From the NCBI GenBank assembly GCA_964589175.1, contig CAZPRY010000002.1, positions 124,001-188,000 of the forward strand: a stretch of DNA of 64,000 nt, read 5' to 3'. The translations under genes and the position numbers were made by a program. How positions within the stretch are numbered: position 1 is the stretch's first letter; each line of letters begins with the position of its first letter. Below, in pieces: positions 1 through 10,229 of the stretch. The DNA is from CAZPRY01 sp964589175. Lineage in GTDB: Bacteria > Fidelibacterota > UBA2242. The notes under the pieces are model-generated. The model was given only the letters and a program-made list of their open reading frames with translations, ran no database searches and had not been told where the DNA came from.

Positions 1-2
1 TG

Positions 3-1649
3 ACCGGAGAAGATGTTTTTGAACTGCAGCTCATCCGAAAAATACACCTTGATGCCAGTGTGGAAGACGCCCGGACCGAGACGACCGCCCAGTCGTCTAT
101 TCTGATGTTTTTCGGAATAGCCCTGTTTATCCTGGCGACCGCCTGGTTTAATTACGTCAGTTTGGTAACCGCCTACTCGTCGGAGCGTATGCGGGAGATT
201 ATGGTACGTAAAGCGATTGGCGCCAGGCGCTTTGACGTTCTTCTGCAGTTTAGTGGCGAAATCGTGGTTTTTGCGGCAATCGCTTTTCTCATAGCAGTGG
301 TTTTGGTGGAGATAACGCTACCGGCTTCTCAACGTTTGACGGCGAAAAATTTGCTGCAGTTTTACACGAATATCCGCATGCTAATCCCGCTTCTTGCTGT
401 CTTTGGGGCGACCTGCGTAATGGCCGGTTATCTTCCGGCGATTCTTCTGGAACGGACGTGTACAGGCACCCTCCTGCACCAGGAGCCGGTTCATCAAAAA
501 CGAAACGTGAACGTTCGTCTGGCGTTTGTCTTCATTCAACTGGTGGCTGCGATATTCCTCATTGCCGGGACACTGGTGGTGCATAAACAGATGCGTTATT
601 GCCGAAAGATCAATCTCGGCTATGACCGCGATCAGCTGGCCGTACTTCCGTTGCCGGTAGAGAGCGGAACGGTTAATTGGCAAGACTATGAAACCCTTCG
701 AAATGATTTGCTGTGTCATCCCACGATAGAGAACGTGACTTTGATCGCCAGCACACCGGCAAATATTTCAACGGCCACGCATGAAGCTGTCTGGGGCCGG
801 GACGATCGCCGTAAAAATTTTTGCGTTCGCGGGTATTCGGTTGCCCCTGAATTTAGCAGTACTTTTGGTATTAAGATGCTGGATGGTTGTGACTTTTCAA
901 TACCCCCCGGCGCACCCGGGGAAAACGATAATGCAGCCGCATTTCTGGTGAATGAAGAATTCGTCCGTTTTCTGGGGGTGACCGGGGCTGTCGGGGATGA
1001 ACTGATGTTTATGGGTAAGAAGGGCAAAATTATCGGCGTCACTGAAAATTTTCATTTTGGCCGGCTTGAAAATGACATTGAACCGCTGGTAATGCATATA
1101 AATCCGTTGGCCTATTCGAAAGTTATCGTCCGATTTGTCCCGCATAAAACGCGATCCATGCAATATTATATAAAAAGGATATGGCGTGCCGTTTACCCTG
1201 ACCTGTCGTTCGAATTGCGCTTTTTAAACCAGGATTATAACGAAAGTTACACGGCGAATGTCCGGCTAAGCCGGGCGTTTGGTATACTTGCTCTTTTTGC
1301 CGTTTTTTCGGTTGCGTTCGGTTTTTTTAGCCTGGCGACGATTCAGATGCGCTGTAAGGCGAAAGAGTTCGGAGTGCGCAAAATTTACGGCGCCAGTTCC
1401 GCGGATATCGCCTGCACCCACTTTTCCGAATGTGCGGGTCGGGTCTTGGCGGCCAGTCTTCTGGCATGGCCGCTGGTCTATTTCACCATGAGCCGCTGGT
1501 TGATGGGATTTGTATACCGGATCGAACTGGAATCTTCCTACCTTTTTGTCTCGGGATTGTTAGTTTTAGTAATTGCCCTCGGGAGTGTTTGGTCGCAGGT
1601 AATTCGGGCGTCGGCGCAGAATCCGGTGAAGAGTCTGCGTTGGGAGTAG
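3..1649 (+). CDS. MacB/FtsX-like ABC transporter permease (5' partial)
   Basis: The reading frame is open to the left edge, so the N-terminus is missing; the GTG at 60 is only an internal codon. What remains (about 548 residues) matches the C-terminal two thirds of the 809-residue permease that follows. It has an FtsX-type membrane block with the motif MVRKAIGARR, a two-helix linker, a MacB-like periplasmic core (about residues 200-400), and a second FtsX block with EFGVRKIYGASS. Both proteins end in NPVKSLR(W/Y)E, which marks them as paralogs. Members of this large FCB family normally work with a MacB-type ATPase in efflux or lipoprotein-type export. No such ATPase lies next to these genes inside the window. 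Substrate unknown. Confidence 0.9.
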   Translation, partial: TGEDVFELQLIRKIHLDASVEDARTETTAQSSILMFFGIALFILATAWFNYVSLVTAYSSERMREIMVRKAIGARRFDVLLQFSGEIVVFAAIAFLIAVVLVEITLPASQRLTAKNLLQFYTNIRMLIPLLAVFGATCVMAGYLPAILLERTCTGTLLHQEPVHQKRNVNVRLAFVFIQLVAAIFLIAGTLVVHKQMRYCRKINLGYDRDQLAVLPLPVESGTVNWQDYETLRNDLLCHPTIENVTLIASTPANISTATHEAVWGRDDRRKNFCVRGYSVAPEFSSTFGIKMLDGCDFSIPPGAPGENDNAAAFLVNEEFVRFLGVTGAVGDELMFMGKKGKIIGVTENFHFGRLENDIEPLVMHINPLAYSKVIVRFVPHKTRSMQYYIKRIWRAVYPDLSFELRFLNQDYNESYTANVRLSRAFGILALFAVFSVAFGFFSLATIQMRCKAKEFGVRKIYGASSADIACTHFSECAGRVLAASLLAWPLVYFTMSRWLMGFVYRIELESSYLFVSGLLVLVIALGSVWSQVIRASAQNPVKSLRWE

Positions 1650-1827
1650 TTGTCTTCCGGCCTGATTTTCTCTTCTGAATACTGTCCCTCCAATCCGATT
1701 TCTCGTTCTAAGGTTTCCCAAAATATTCCATATCCGGTTTTATGGATACCGGGTCCACGTAAGATTGTTGTGGTGTAATTAATCTTATCCCTTAAATTAA
1801 TCGGCATGATACCGGAAAGATTTTTGT

Positions 1828-4257
1828 TTGGCTTGCTTCAAAGGGAAACGAGAATCTTTGGCGGAAGGGATTCAAGGTAACAGGCGATCGGCTTTGTTAA
1901 GAAACTACCTGAAAATATTTCTGCGGAATTTACTGCGGTATAAAGAATTTTCCCTGATCAATATTGGGGGGTTGGCGATTGGTATGGCGGCCAGTCTGCT
2001 GATTCTGATCTGGGTTCAGGATGAACTCAATTTTGATAAATTTCATGAGAAGGCCGGTTCGATTTATCGGATCATCTGGGAACGGCAATACGGCGATCAG
2101 AAGATCAGGCTGGCGCGGACACCAACCCCGCTGGGGGCCGCCGCCAAATCGGAAAATCCGGAGATCGTCGACTTTTTCCGCTACGGTACATTTATCGGCG
2201 AGGTGCTCATCCGGCGCGGAAAGAATGCCTTTTATGAAACCAACGGCGCCTATGCAGATCCGGCCATTTTTTCGACCCTCTCGATAAAATTTATCAAAGG
2301 TTCGCCGCAGACGGCGTTTTCAAATCCGTTCTGCACGGTGATTACGGCCTCTTTTGCACGGCGCTATTTCGGCGATTCGGACCCGGTAAATCAGCTCATC
2401 GAGCTGGAAAATGTACGCGATCTGAAGGTCACCGCCGTCATCGAGGACTTGCCGAAAAATTCGCATTTGCATTTCGATTTTCTGGTGCCGTTTTTTCTGC
2501 ATGAAACCTGGGGTATCGATCTGGAGGACTGGAATCGTTCTCCGTTCTATACCTACGTCTTGCTGGACGATCCGAAATCCGCCCCCATCGTCAATCGCCG
2601 CCTGGAGAGTCTCGGTAAAGATCATTTTACAAATACTTCTAATCGCTTTTTTCTGCAGCCTTTTCTGGATGTCCATCTCAAATCCGATTTTGCCTATGAC
2701 GATATGGCCGAGCTGGGTGACTATACTCTCATCCTGGTCTTCGCCATCATCGGATTATTTATCCTGATCGTGGCGAGCATCAATTTCATCAATCTTTCTA
2801 CGGTGCGCTCGATCACGCGCGCTAAGGAATTTGGGGTGCGGAAGGTGGTGGGCGCTCGCCCGGCACAACTGCGCGGACAGTATTTCGGCGAATCCTTGTT
2901 TCATGTTCTGATTGCCTTTATTCTGGCGCTGACCGGCACCGAACTGATATCACCTCTGGCCGGCAGGATCCTGGGGAAATCATTCAGCCTTAATTATCTG
3001 CACCTGCCCCTGCTAATCCTGATCCTTACCGTTCTGGGATTGACGGTTCTGCTATGCGGAATCTTTCCGGCGTTTTTATTGCCATCGATGAAGCCCGTGG
3101 ATATCCTGCGGCCGGCCTGGATTCCCAACCGCAAGGGCACTTTGTTTCGCCGCGTTATGGTCGTTATCCAGTTCACGATTTCAATGGCTTTGATCACCTG
3201 TACCCTGATTATCTTCGTGCAATTGCGCTTTATCCAGAACCGGCAGAGGTCGTTTTTTCAGAACAACATCATTTTCTTTCAATGCCGGCCCGGTCTCTAT
3301 AACCGTTATCCTGCGTTTAAACAGGAATTATTGCAGAATGAAAACATCCTGAATGTCAGTGCCGCCTCGAATTTTGCCTCCTACTTCCCGATTAATGTGG
3401 AGGAAGTGCAATGGCGCGGTAAGAATGTGAATGAAAATTGGCAATTGTACTGTTTGCTGGTAGACTACGACTATTTTGAAATGTTCGACCTGGACATGCG
3501 AGAAGGGCGCACATTTTCAAAAACGGTGGCTTCGGATTCGAGCGACGCGGTTATTATTAACGAAACAGCCGCCGCCGGCATGGGATTCGGAAATTCCGTT
3601 GGTGAAAAACTGATTAACTATAATCAGGAACAGAAAATAATTGGGGTCGTCAAAGATTATCACTTTGGTCCTTTGTACAGCAACATTCACCCGCTTATTA
3701 TCCGTCTGCGCACCAATTATCTGATCTATATATTCGTTAAAATTAGGACGGATGCCATGGAGGAAACGATTGCGTCGATTCGGGAAACCTGGAAACACTA
3801 CGTGCCGGATTTTCCTTTTGAGTACCGCCGGCACGGCGATTATCTGGGGCGGGTGTATGCCGCCGACGAGAAACTTAGCCAGTTCTTCTCCTATTTCACC
3901 ATTCTTGCGATGTTCATTTCTTGCCTGGGTTTATACGGCCTGGCTTCTTTCAGCGCCGAGCAGAAAACCAAAGAAATCGGTATCCGCAAGGTATTGGGCT
4001 CTTCCGTTTTCAAGATTGTGATAATGCTTTCTCTGGACTTCACCAAAAGCGTTCTGCTGGCCTGCCTGTTTGCCTGGCCCCTGGCCTATTTCCTGACAGA
4101 TTACTGGTTGGGCAAGTTCGCTTATCATGCCTCGATTGGAATTGATAAGTTCGCCCTAGCGACGGCGATTGGTTTCGTGATCGCGATTCTGACCGTCAGT
4201 TACCAGGCTTTCCGGGCGGCGCACCATAATCCGGTGAAAAGTCTGCGTTATGAATGA
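1828..4257 (+). CDS. MacB/FtsX-like ABC transporter permease
   Basis: A full-length permease with the layout usual for the family: an N-terminal amphipathic stretch (LLRNYLKIFLRNLLRYKEF), TM1, a MacB periplasmic core domain (about residues 70-270), three TM helices with EFGVRKVVGARP, a linker, a second periplasmic core, and a last FtsX block with EIGIRKVLGSSVF. The longest reading starts at a TTG at 1828, but homologs usually begin close to LLRNYLK, so the TTG at 1894 is a better start. Neither start has a strong ribosome binding site. It lies 178 bp after its paralog. It probably acts in the inner membrane as the permease of a tripartite or lipoprotein-handling ABC system; no partner ATPase is adjacent. 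Confidence 0.9.
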   Translation: MACFKGKRESLAEGIQGNRRSALLRNYLKIFLRNLLRYKEFSLINIGGLAIGMAASLLILIWVQDELNFDKFHEKAGSIYRIIWERQYGDQKIRLARTPTPLGAAAKSENPEIVDFFRYGTFIGEVLIRRGKNAFYETNGAYADPAIFSTLSIKFIKGSPQTAFSNPFCTVITASFARRYFGDSDPVNQLIELENVRDLKVTAVIEDLPKNSHLHFDFLVPFFLHETWGIDLEDWNRSPFYTYVLLDDPKSAPIVNRRLESLGKDHFTNTSNRFFLQPFLDVHLKSDFAYDDMAELGDYTLILVFAIIGLFILIVASINFINLSTVRSITRAKEFGVRKVVGARPAQLRGQYFGESLFHVLIAFILALTGTELISPLAGRILGKSFSLNYLHLPLLILILTVLGLTVLLCGIFPAFLLPSMKPVDILRPAWIPNRKGTLFRRVMVVIQFTISMALITCTLIIFVQLRFIQNRQRSFFQNNIIFFQCRPGLYNRYPAFKQELLQNENILNVSAASNFASYFPINVEEVQWRGKNVNENWQLYCLLVDYDYFEMFDLDMREGRTFSKTVASDSSDAVIINETAAAGMGFGNSVGEKLINYNQEQKIIGVVKDYHFGPLYSNIHPLIIRLRTNYLIYIFVKIRTDAMEETIASIRETWKHYVPDFPFEYRRHGDYLGRVYAADEKLSQFFSYFTILAMFISCLGLYGLASFSAEQKTKEIGIRKVLGSSVFKIVIMLSLDFTKSVLLACLFAWPLAYFLTDYWLGKFAYHASIGIDKFALATAIGFVIAILTVSYQAFRAAHHNPVKSLRYE

Positions 4258-4384
4258 GATTTTGCTGTCAGGTTGAGCAAGGTCCGGGCGACACATTGTT
4301 TTGGAATACTGAATATTTTCACAGACTCAGAAACGATGAAAGGAAAAGTTTCGCACAAATTGCACTAGGAGCGATTCGACAAAT

Positions 4385-5398
4385 ATGCGGCGCATTGGAT
4401 TTCCTGGATTCTTAATTCTTTTACTTATAGTTCCAGCCCTTGGCCAGGACCTATCGTCATTTATTGCCGATACTCTGTGGATTCACTTTCCCGTCGATTC
4501 GACGCCTTCAACGACGTTGCAGATCAAAGATTTCCGCCAATTACCGCCCAATATTCTTGCCATTAAAGAGGTCAAAAAATGGAAATACATCCCGGTGGAT
4601 CAGTATGTGGCGCTCAACCAGCCGCTGACCGGCCTGCTCCAGTACTATCTGCACAAGGATACGGTTCGGTTTGACGGGACCCTGATTATCGATCACCTGA
4701 ACTATTGGAACGATAAGGCGCCTTTTTTCGCCAAGGGCGAGAAACTGAACGGCTACAGCCGGCTGCTGGACAGCAGCGGAAATGTAATCCGCGCCTGGCA
4801 GTGGGAGTTTCGTTTTAAGCCGAAAAAAAAGCAAACTCCGGCCGAACGATATGTGCAGATGACCGAAACGTGGATTCAGGCCCAGGAAACGGCATTACGG
4901 CAAAACTTGCTGCCGGACAGGCTGTCACCCTACCGCTACCGCCGGCAATTGGTGTCGTGGCTGGATTACATCATCTTACCGGATGGCTATATCCTGAACG
5001 CGCACTTGATCCTGGATTATCCCAGCGATCAACAGGCTGCCTTTGTGCGCGGTTCGCCGGGCATCTATTATCGGAAATCAGCCATTCATGAATCGATTGC
5101 CATCGGGGGCATGGATCAGCAGTGGTACTATCGCCTCAACGACCGGTTTGTGGCACGCCTGAATGCTACCCTGCGTTTTGGCTTGAATAACTTCAATTCG
5201 GGCAAGTTCGATCATGTGGATTTCCAGAATATTTTACTGATCAATCTTGGTTTTTCGGCTGCGCTGGAATATCGCCCGGTCTATTACCGCGGTGTGATTT
5301 TCGGGCTGGGGCTGCACCAGTCGCTCAATATTATGCCGGAAATCGTCCAGCGTTATGAAGCGGGGCTATTGTTTACGATAGGAGTTATATTGCCGTGA
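4385..5398 (+). CDS. Secreted protein of unknown function, first gene of TonB-receptor operon
   Basis: A 337-residue protein with a clear N-terminal signal peptide (MRRIGFPGFLILLLIVPALG, then QD). I do not recognise the family. The C-terminal third has alternating aromatic and hydrophobic strands that could be a small beta-structure at the outer membrane, but this is not decisive. AGGAG at about 4367 lies roughly 14 bases before the ATG. Its stop codon overlaps the GTG start of the TonB-dependent receptor (GTGA, 5395-5398), so the two are translationally coupled. That suggests an accessory role in the same outer-membrane uptake system. Confidence 0.75.
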   Translation: MRRIGFPGFLILLLIVPALGQDLSSFIADTLWIHFPVDSTPSTTLQIKDFRQLPPNILAIKEVKKWKYIPVDQYVALNQPLTGLLQYYLHKDTVRFDGTLIIDHLNYWNDKAPFFAKGEKLNGYSRLLDSSGNVIRAWQWEFRFKPKKKQTPAERYVQMTETWIQAQETALRQNLLPDRLSPYRYRRQLVSWLDYIILPDGYILNAHLILDYPSDQQAAFVRGSPGIYYRKSAIHESIAIGGMDQQWYYRLNDRFVARLNATLRFGLNNFNSGKFDHVDFQNILLINLGFSAALEYRPVYYRGVIFGLGLHQSLNIMPEIVQRYEAGLLFTIGVILP

Positions 5399-7713
5399 AA
5401 CGCATCGCGCTGATTTGGATTTTAATCCCCTGCTTCCTGCTCCGGGCCGGAAATATCTCGGGCTACGTCGTCGATAAGGAGACCGGGGAAGCGATTTTAG
5501 GCGTGAACGTCATGGTGAAGGGCAGCGACTACGGGGCCGCCACGGACTTGAATGGTTTCTTCATTATTCGCAGTCTTCCCGGCGATAGCCTCATGCTCAC
5601 TTTTTCACATATTGCCTACCGGGAACTGAATCTGAAAGCGTTCGTTGCCGCTCGCGATAGGCATATCGGGCGCGTCGAATTGATTCCTTCAGCCATCGAG
5701 GCCGAAGCGGTCGAGGTTACCGCCTGGCGCAAGGGATTGATCCAGAAAGACCTGGATATTGCCAGCATGGACATCGATCCGATGGTCCTGGCAGAGGCGC
5801 CGCAATTGGGCAAAGACGTCTTCAAATTGCTGCGCTATTCTCCCAGCGTGACCATCTCCGACGCCTTTTCGCCGCAGTATTATGTGCGCGGCAGCGATCC
5901 CGGCGAAAACCTGGTCCAGCTGGACGGCATGACAATCTATAATCCGCAGCATTTTATGGCCTCCGAAGCCATTTTCAATCCCTATGCTATTAAAAATATT
6001 GAAATGCTGGTCGGCGGATTCGACGCCCGTTTCGGCGGCCGCAACGCTTCAATCCTGAATATCTCTTCGCGCGAAGGACACCAGAGCGAGATTCATGGGG
6101 AGTTCAAGCCCTCTACTGCGGGTATCGTGGGAGCCGTGGAGTTTCCGGTTCATAAAGATGCGACAGCCATGCTTTCCGGCCGCCTGCTGTCGGACCTGAC
6201 CTTCCGCGTTCTCACCGGTTCCCCGAATGTCATGGGCGATGTCAACGCGCTGTATCATGTTAAGCTTGGACCGACGCGCTTGCGTTTTTCCGCTTTCGGC
6301 GCCCGCGATTACATGGATTACAACGTCGGCAATCTTTTCGTCTATTTCCCGGACAGCATTTTTAATTCGATTGAGGAGGGCTTTGTCACCGACACGCGGA
6401 ATGCCGCGCTGGGCCTGCGGACCTATACGAATTTATCACCTAATATGCTGCTGGAAACGCACGTCTACTATTCCGGGTCCTCGATTGATAATAAAACTTA
6501 CTTCGGATTACAGCTGGATGACGATTCCGAAGGCACTGACTTGGGGATCGATTTTCGGACGAGAATCCGCAACGAAATAGGCGATGTTACCGCAAAAGGT
6601 GAGTTGAGTTATTTTACATTCTGGAACCAGACCATGAATGTCGGCTGTGAGGCGAACCGGTTGCGATTTTACAACCGGCTGGGACTCGACGATGGAGACG
6701 GAAATGTTACCGAGCAGCACACGACGCTGCAGGCTTTTTACCTGCAGGATAAATTCGAATGGAATCGCCTTCTGTTCAAGATCGGCCTGCGGGAATCCCG
6801 TTTCGCGGATAATCGGCAATGGCGCGCGGAACCGCGAACCTCGATTGCCTATCGATTCAAAAAAATGACCGTCAAGGCGGCCTACGGCAAGTACCATCAA
6901 TACATCACAACGATGGATTCCCGTAATAGCGAATTCGTGCAATTTCTCGACTATTATAATTCGCTGGAGAAGCATGAACCGCTGACCTCCGTTCACTACA
7001 TTTTGGGAGTGGAAGGGCACCTTCGGGACCGTCTGGAATATTCCGCGACGCTGTATTACAAAGACCTGCCGGTTCTCTATCGCTATGACTATGAAACATC
7101 CGGCGATGTTTTTGCCGGTGACCGTGAGCTCGAGAAAGGCAGTGGCGAAACCTACGGCGCGGAGTTCCTGCTGCGGGGCGAATGGGGCCACCTGTCGGGC
7201 TGGCTGTGTTACAGCTATTCGCACGGGACCCGGCGTTTTCCCTCGATTATGCAAGGCCGCGATTTTCTTTTCGACGGCGATCAGCCGCATTCCCTGAAAG
7301 CCCTTGTGTTCTGCAAACTGACCGCTTCTATCACGGCCAGCAGCACCTTCCAGTTTACCTCGGGTTACCCAAGGACCTGGGAGACGGGCATGCTGGCGCA
7401 ATTCAGTTACGATCCCGTGACAAATACCGCCTATGCCTATCCCACTAATATTACGCCGCAGAAAAACAATGTGCGTTACCCGCCGCGCCTGGTGTGGGAC
7501 ATCGGCTGGAAGAAGAAATTGCGCGATGGTTTCGGTTACCGGCTGGCCGAATACTTGGGTACCGATGAAGCCTACATGACGATGACGATCCGGAACCTGT
7601 TGTTCCTGCATCGCGATCCACACTGGTATTTTTATTTCCCGGAATACGGGTATTATGCTCTCGATATGGAGATTTTACCGCAGATAAGTTTTGGCTACAG
7701 TATCAAATTTTAG
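5395..7713 (+). CDS. TonB-dependent receptor with CarboxypepD_reg-like N-terminal domain
   Basis: This 772-residue outer-membrane receptor starts at a GTG that overlaps the preceding gene. A signal peptide is followed by a carboxypeptidase-regulatory-like beta-sandwich (about 20-105; GYVVDKETGEAILGVNV), typical of Bacteroidota-type receptors. Next come a plug domain (about 120-240; YYVRGSDPGENLVQLDGM) and a 22-strand barrel that ends in SFGYSIKF with a terminal Phe. It should import an unknown ligand by TonB energy. The downstream DUF4249 lipoprotein is the usual partner of such receptors. The barrel is on the short side for the class. The substrate cannot be told from the sequence. Confidence 0.93.
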   Translation: MKRIALIWILIPCFLLRAGNISGYVVDKETGEAILGVNVMVKGSDYGAATDLNGFFIIRSLPGDSLMLTFSHIAYRELNLKAFVAARDRHIGRVELIPSAIEAEAVEVTAWRKGLIQKDLDIASMDIDPMVLAEAPQLGKDVFKLLRYSPSVTISDAFSPQYYVRGSDPGENLVQLDGMTIYNPQHFMASEAIFNPYAIKNIEMLVGGFDARFGGRNASILNISSREGHQSEIHGEFKPSTAGIVGAVEFPVHKDATAMLSGRLLSDLTFRVLTGSPNVMGDVNALYHVKLGPTRLRFSAFGARDYMDYNVGNLFVYFPDSIFNSIEEGFVTDTRNAALGLRTYTNLSPNMLLETHVYYSGSSIDNKTYFGLQLDDDSEGTDLGIDFRTRIRNEIGDVTAKGELSYFTFWNQTMNVGCEANRLRFYNRLGLDDGDGNVTEQHTTLQAFYLQDKFEWNRLLFKIGLRESRFADNRQWRAEPRTSIAYRFKKMTVKAAYGKYHQYITTMDSRNSEFVQFLDYYNSLEKHEPLTSVHYILGVEGHLRDRLEYSATLYYKDLPVLYRYDYETSGDVFAGDRELEKGSGETYGAEFLLRGEWGHLSGWLCYSYSHGTRRFPSIMQGRDFLFDGDQPHSLKALVFCKLTASITASSTFQFTSGYPRTWETGMLAQFSYDPVTNTAYAYPTNITPQKNNVRYPPRLVWDIGWKKKLRDGFGYRLAEYLGTDEAYMTMTIRNLLFLHRDPHWYFYFPEYGYYALDMEILPQISFGYSIKF

Positions 7714-7723
7714 CAGGGACCGA

Positions 7724-8506
7724 ATGTTGAGAAACGTGCCAACCAAAATTATTTTACTAGGTCTGATAATTATTGTCATAGGCTGCGACCTGCCGCATCA
7801 GCCGGGCCCGATGCCCCGCGATCTGATCGAAACCAAGTTTGAACCGGGTCTGAATATCTTCTGCGTGTTGCGAGCCGACGATATTCCGGGATCTTCTTTT
7901 TGCCTGGTCGAAAAAGCGCTTACGACGCAGGAGATGTACGAGGATACCAATCACGTCGTTTCCGACGCCAGTATTCTTATTAACGATCCGGAGACAAACC
8001 GCTTATTTGCCTTCACACCGGAAATCGACAGTATGCGTGGAAGGATTTTTACTAATCCGAATTTTGTTCCGACGGCGGGCCGGACTTATCAAATAACGGT
8101 ATCGGCGCCCGGCTTTGCAGATGTAACGGCCGAGACCGTTGTACCGTCCAGGCCGGAAATCGATCCGGCGTCACAGCGGTTACAGGCAAACAAGCTTGAG
8201 TTCGATCTTTTGGCCAGAGCCGATGTTTATCTTTACGAAATCGCACTTATATTTTTTAGCCAACGCATTACACTCGAGAAACCGGTTCACACCGACGAAG
8301 TAATTCATGTTAAAATTGACTTTGCGGCAGAATTGGGCCCGCCGCTTTTTCTGGGTATTTATGCTTATGATGCAAACCTGGCTGAGTACCTCAGCGCTTC
8401 CCCGTCTTTAATTCCGCAGACCTACCACGAGATACCGAGCACGGTTGAAGACGGCTACGGCTGTCTGGGATCTCTGGCCGTCACACTCGTGCCGCTGAAT
8501 CAGTAA
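7724..8506 (+). CDS. DUF4249-type lipoprotein
   Basis: The frame extends back into the receptor gene, but the ATG at 7724 with an upstream AGGGA is the right start. It gives a lipoprotein signal with Cys after IIIVIG. The 260-residue product has the DUF4249 pattern: an early LNIFCVL strand, an ILINDPETN segment, the AGRTYQITVSAPGF motif, then a second beta domain. DUF4249 proteins accompany CarboxypepD_reg TonB receptors in Bacteroidota and relatives and are thought to be surface or periplasmic partners. The gene begins 10 bases after the receptor stop, so the three genes from 4385 form one operon. Confidence 0.85.
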   Translation: MLRNVPTKIILLGLIIIVIGCDLPHQPGPMPRDLIETKFEPGLNIFCVLRADDIPGSSFCLVEKALTTQEMYEDTNHVVSDASILINDPETNRLFAFTPEIDSMRGRIFTNPNFVPTAGRTYQITVSAPGFADVTAETVVPSRPEIDPASQRLQANKLEFDLLARADVYLYEIALIFFSQRITLEKPVHTDEVIHVKIDFAAELGPPLFLGIYAYDANLAEYLSASPSLIPQTYHEIPSTVEDGYGCLGSLAVTLVPLNQ

Positions 8507-8667
8507 AGATTGTGTTACCCTCGCGCCAATGTATGTTTCTGTTCAGGCGGGAATTCCGGTCGCGTTTTCGATGGAAATACAATCCGTTGGCCCAAGAGGT
8601 TATATTTGGAAAAAGGTGGTGCATCCCGTAATTTCCCGCTGTTGTTTCAAATCAATGAAGACAAACC

Positions 8668-10134
8668 ATGCATTTTTACCATAACGCGGAAGAGATTGCG
8701 CGCATTCATAACATTTTAGATCGGATCTTATCGGAATACTACAGCGATAATCATCCGTCGAAAGTCATTGCTTACGGTGACAAGCAGGACCTTTTAAATG
8801 AGTTTTCCCAGGCGGAAGCACCCGCCGCTGGCATCGGGCTGGACGCCACCCTGCAGCTGTTCCGGGACCGGATTCTGCCCCGGAGCGTAAAGACCTGGCA
8901 TCCGCGCTTTCTCAACCAGATGTTTGCCGGGGCGCCTTTTGCGGCGATTCTCGGTGATTACCTGGCGTCGATGATGAACCCGACATTGGCGACCTGGGAA
9001 GTGGCGCCGGTGGCGACGATCATCGAGCGCAACGTCGTGCAATGGATGGCGCAGCTGCTGGGCATGCCGAAAGACAGTTCCGGGATATTTTTACCGGGCA
9101 GCTCCCTGGCCAACCTGGTGGCTCTGACCGTGGCGCGTAATCAGAGGCTGTCCCCGGCGGTTTCACAAAAGGGATTGAAGCAGGCTCCGCAGGGTGCGAT
9201 CATCTGTTCGACGGATTCGCACTATTCGGTAGCCAATGCCGCCAATATTCTGGGAATCGGCCGCGATCACCTGATCCGGGTTCGTACCGATGCGCGAAAC
9301 GAGATGGTTGTGTCGGATTTAGAGGAAAAACTGAAAAAGGCGCTCGCGGATGGGATTGTGCCCTTTGCGGCCGTAGCGACGATCGGCTCAACGGTCACCG
9401 GCGGCGTCGATCCCGTTCCGGAAATTGCGCGCTTATGCAAAGCCCATAATATCCACCTGCATGTGGATGCGGCTTTCGGCGGCGGCATGTCGCTGACCTC
9501 CCGCGCCCACGAGATTCTGGCCGGAGTTGAGGATGCGGATAGCATTTGCTGGGATGCCCATAAGTCACTGCAGACGCCTTTGACGAGCACGGTTTTGATT
9601 TTTCCCGACGTGGCGGTTCTGAAAGAGACCTTCGACAGCGGGGCCAATTATCTCTTTCATCCGCAGGACGGCGAAGCTGCCGGGACCGACGACCTGGGTC
9701 AGTATACACCCCTGTGCGGCAAACGCTTCGACGCGCTGAAACTCTGGGTTCTCTGGAACACTTACGGCACTGCAGAATTGCGCGCCAATGCCGAAGCGCG
9801 GCTTGAAGTCACCGATCAATTTTATCGAGTTCTGGAGGACGATCCTGACTTCCAACCATCCTTTCTGCCCAAAACACCATTGCAGTGTTTTCGCTATATA
9901 CCAGCGGGCATTGCCGGAGCGGCGCAGGACTATCAGGACCGGCTGCATCGTTGGGTTCGCGATGAAGCCAAACGGCGCGGGATTGGTTTTTTCAACATTG
10001 CCGCACTTAACGGTGCCGAGCATTTTCGCACCGTCTTGATCAATCCGTTGACGACGATCGCGACTTTAGCGGAGCTTCTCGAAGACATTCGCCGCCTGGG
10101 AGAAGAATACATCGCAGGCGAGCGCCCGCTATGA
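8668..10134 (+). CDS. PLP-dependent group II decarboxylase family protein
   Basis: A 488-residue protein of the pyridoxal-dependent decarboxylase family (glutamate, aromatic amino acid or diaminobutyrate decarboxylase-like). Visible landmarks are the cofactor-stacking His in SHYS (H185), the HVDAAFGG motif with D267 that contacts the pyridine nitrogen, and the Schiff-base lysine in WDAHKSL (K299). NPTLATWEVAPVAT near residue 105 is the usual substrate-side segment. The substrate is uncertain; it could be an amino acid decarboxylase or a related sulfinate-type enzyme. The ATG is preceded only by a weak GAAG. It stands alone, with a convergent gene downstream. Confidence 0.88.
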   Translation: MHFYHNAEEIARIHNILDRILSEYYSDNHPSKVIAYGDKQDLLNEFSQAEAPAAGIGLDATLQLFRDRILPRSVKTWHPRFLNQMFAGAPFAAILGDYLASMMNPTLATWEVAPVATIIERNVVQWMAQLLGMPKDSSGIFLPGSSLANLVALTVARNQRLSPAVSQKGLKQAPQGAIICSTDSHYSVANAANILGIGRDHLIRVRTDARNEMVVSDLEEKLKKALADGIVPFAAVATIGSTVTGGVDPVPEIARLCKAHNIHLHVDAAFGGGMSLTSRAHEILAGVEDADSICWDAHKSLQTPLTSTVLIFPDVAVLKETFDSGANYLFHPQDGEAAGTDDLGQYTPLCGKRFDALKLWVLWNTYGTAELRANAEARLEVTDQFYRVLEDDPDFQPSFLPKTPLQCFRYIPAGIAGAAQDYQDRLHRWVRDEAKRRGIGFFNIAALNGAEHFRTVLINPLTTIATLAELLEDIRRLGEEYIAGERPL

Positions 10135-10229
10135 AAGCGATAGATCCGATATCCTTCGGTTAAAAATATTATGATAATGACAAATGGATTTGCCGGGACA
10201 CTAGCAATGCGCCCAAGCATAAAATCTGT

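Noticed and set aside
1538..1807. Minus-strand frame of 89 codons that reads protein-like in its first half (for example GIHKTGYGIFWETLEREIGL)
   Set aside because: Half of it overlaps the end of the permease gene and there is no clear ribosome binding site. It could be a remnant of a longer gene, but the support is too thin to annotate.
6508..7623. Minus-strand open frame of 371 codons
   Set aside because: Antisense shadow of the TonB-dependent receptor; no recognisable protein features.
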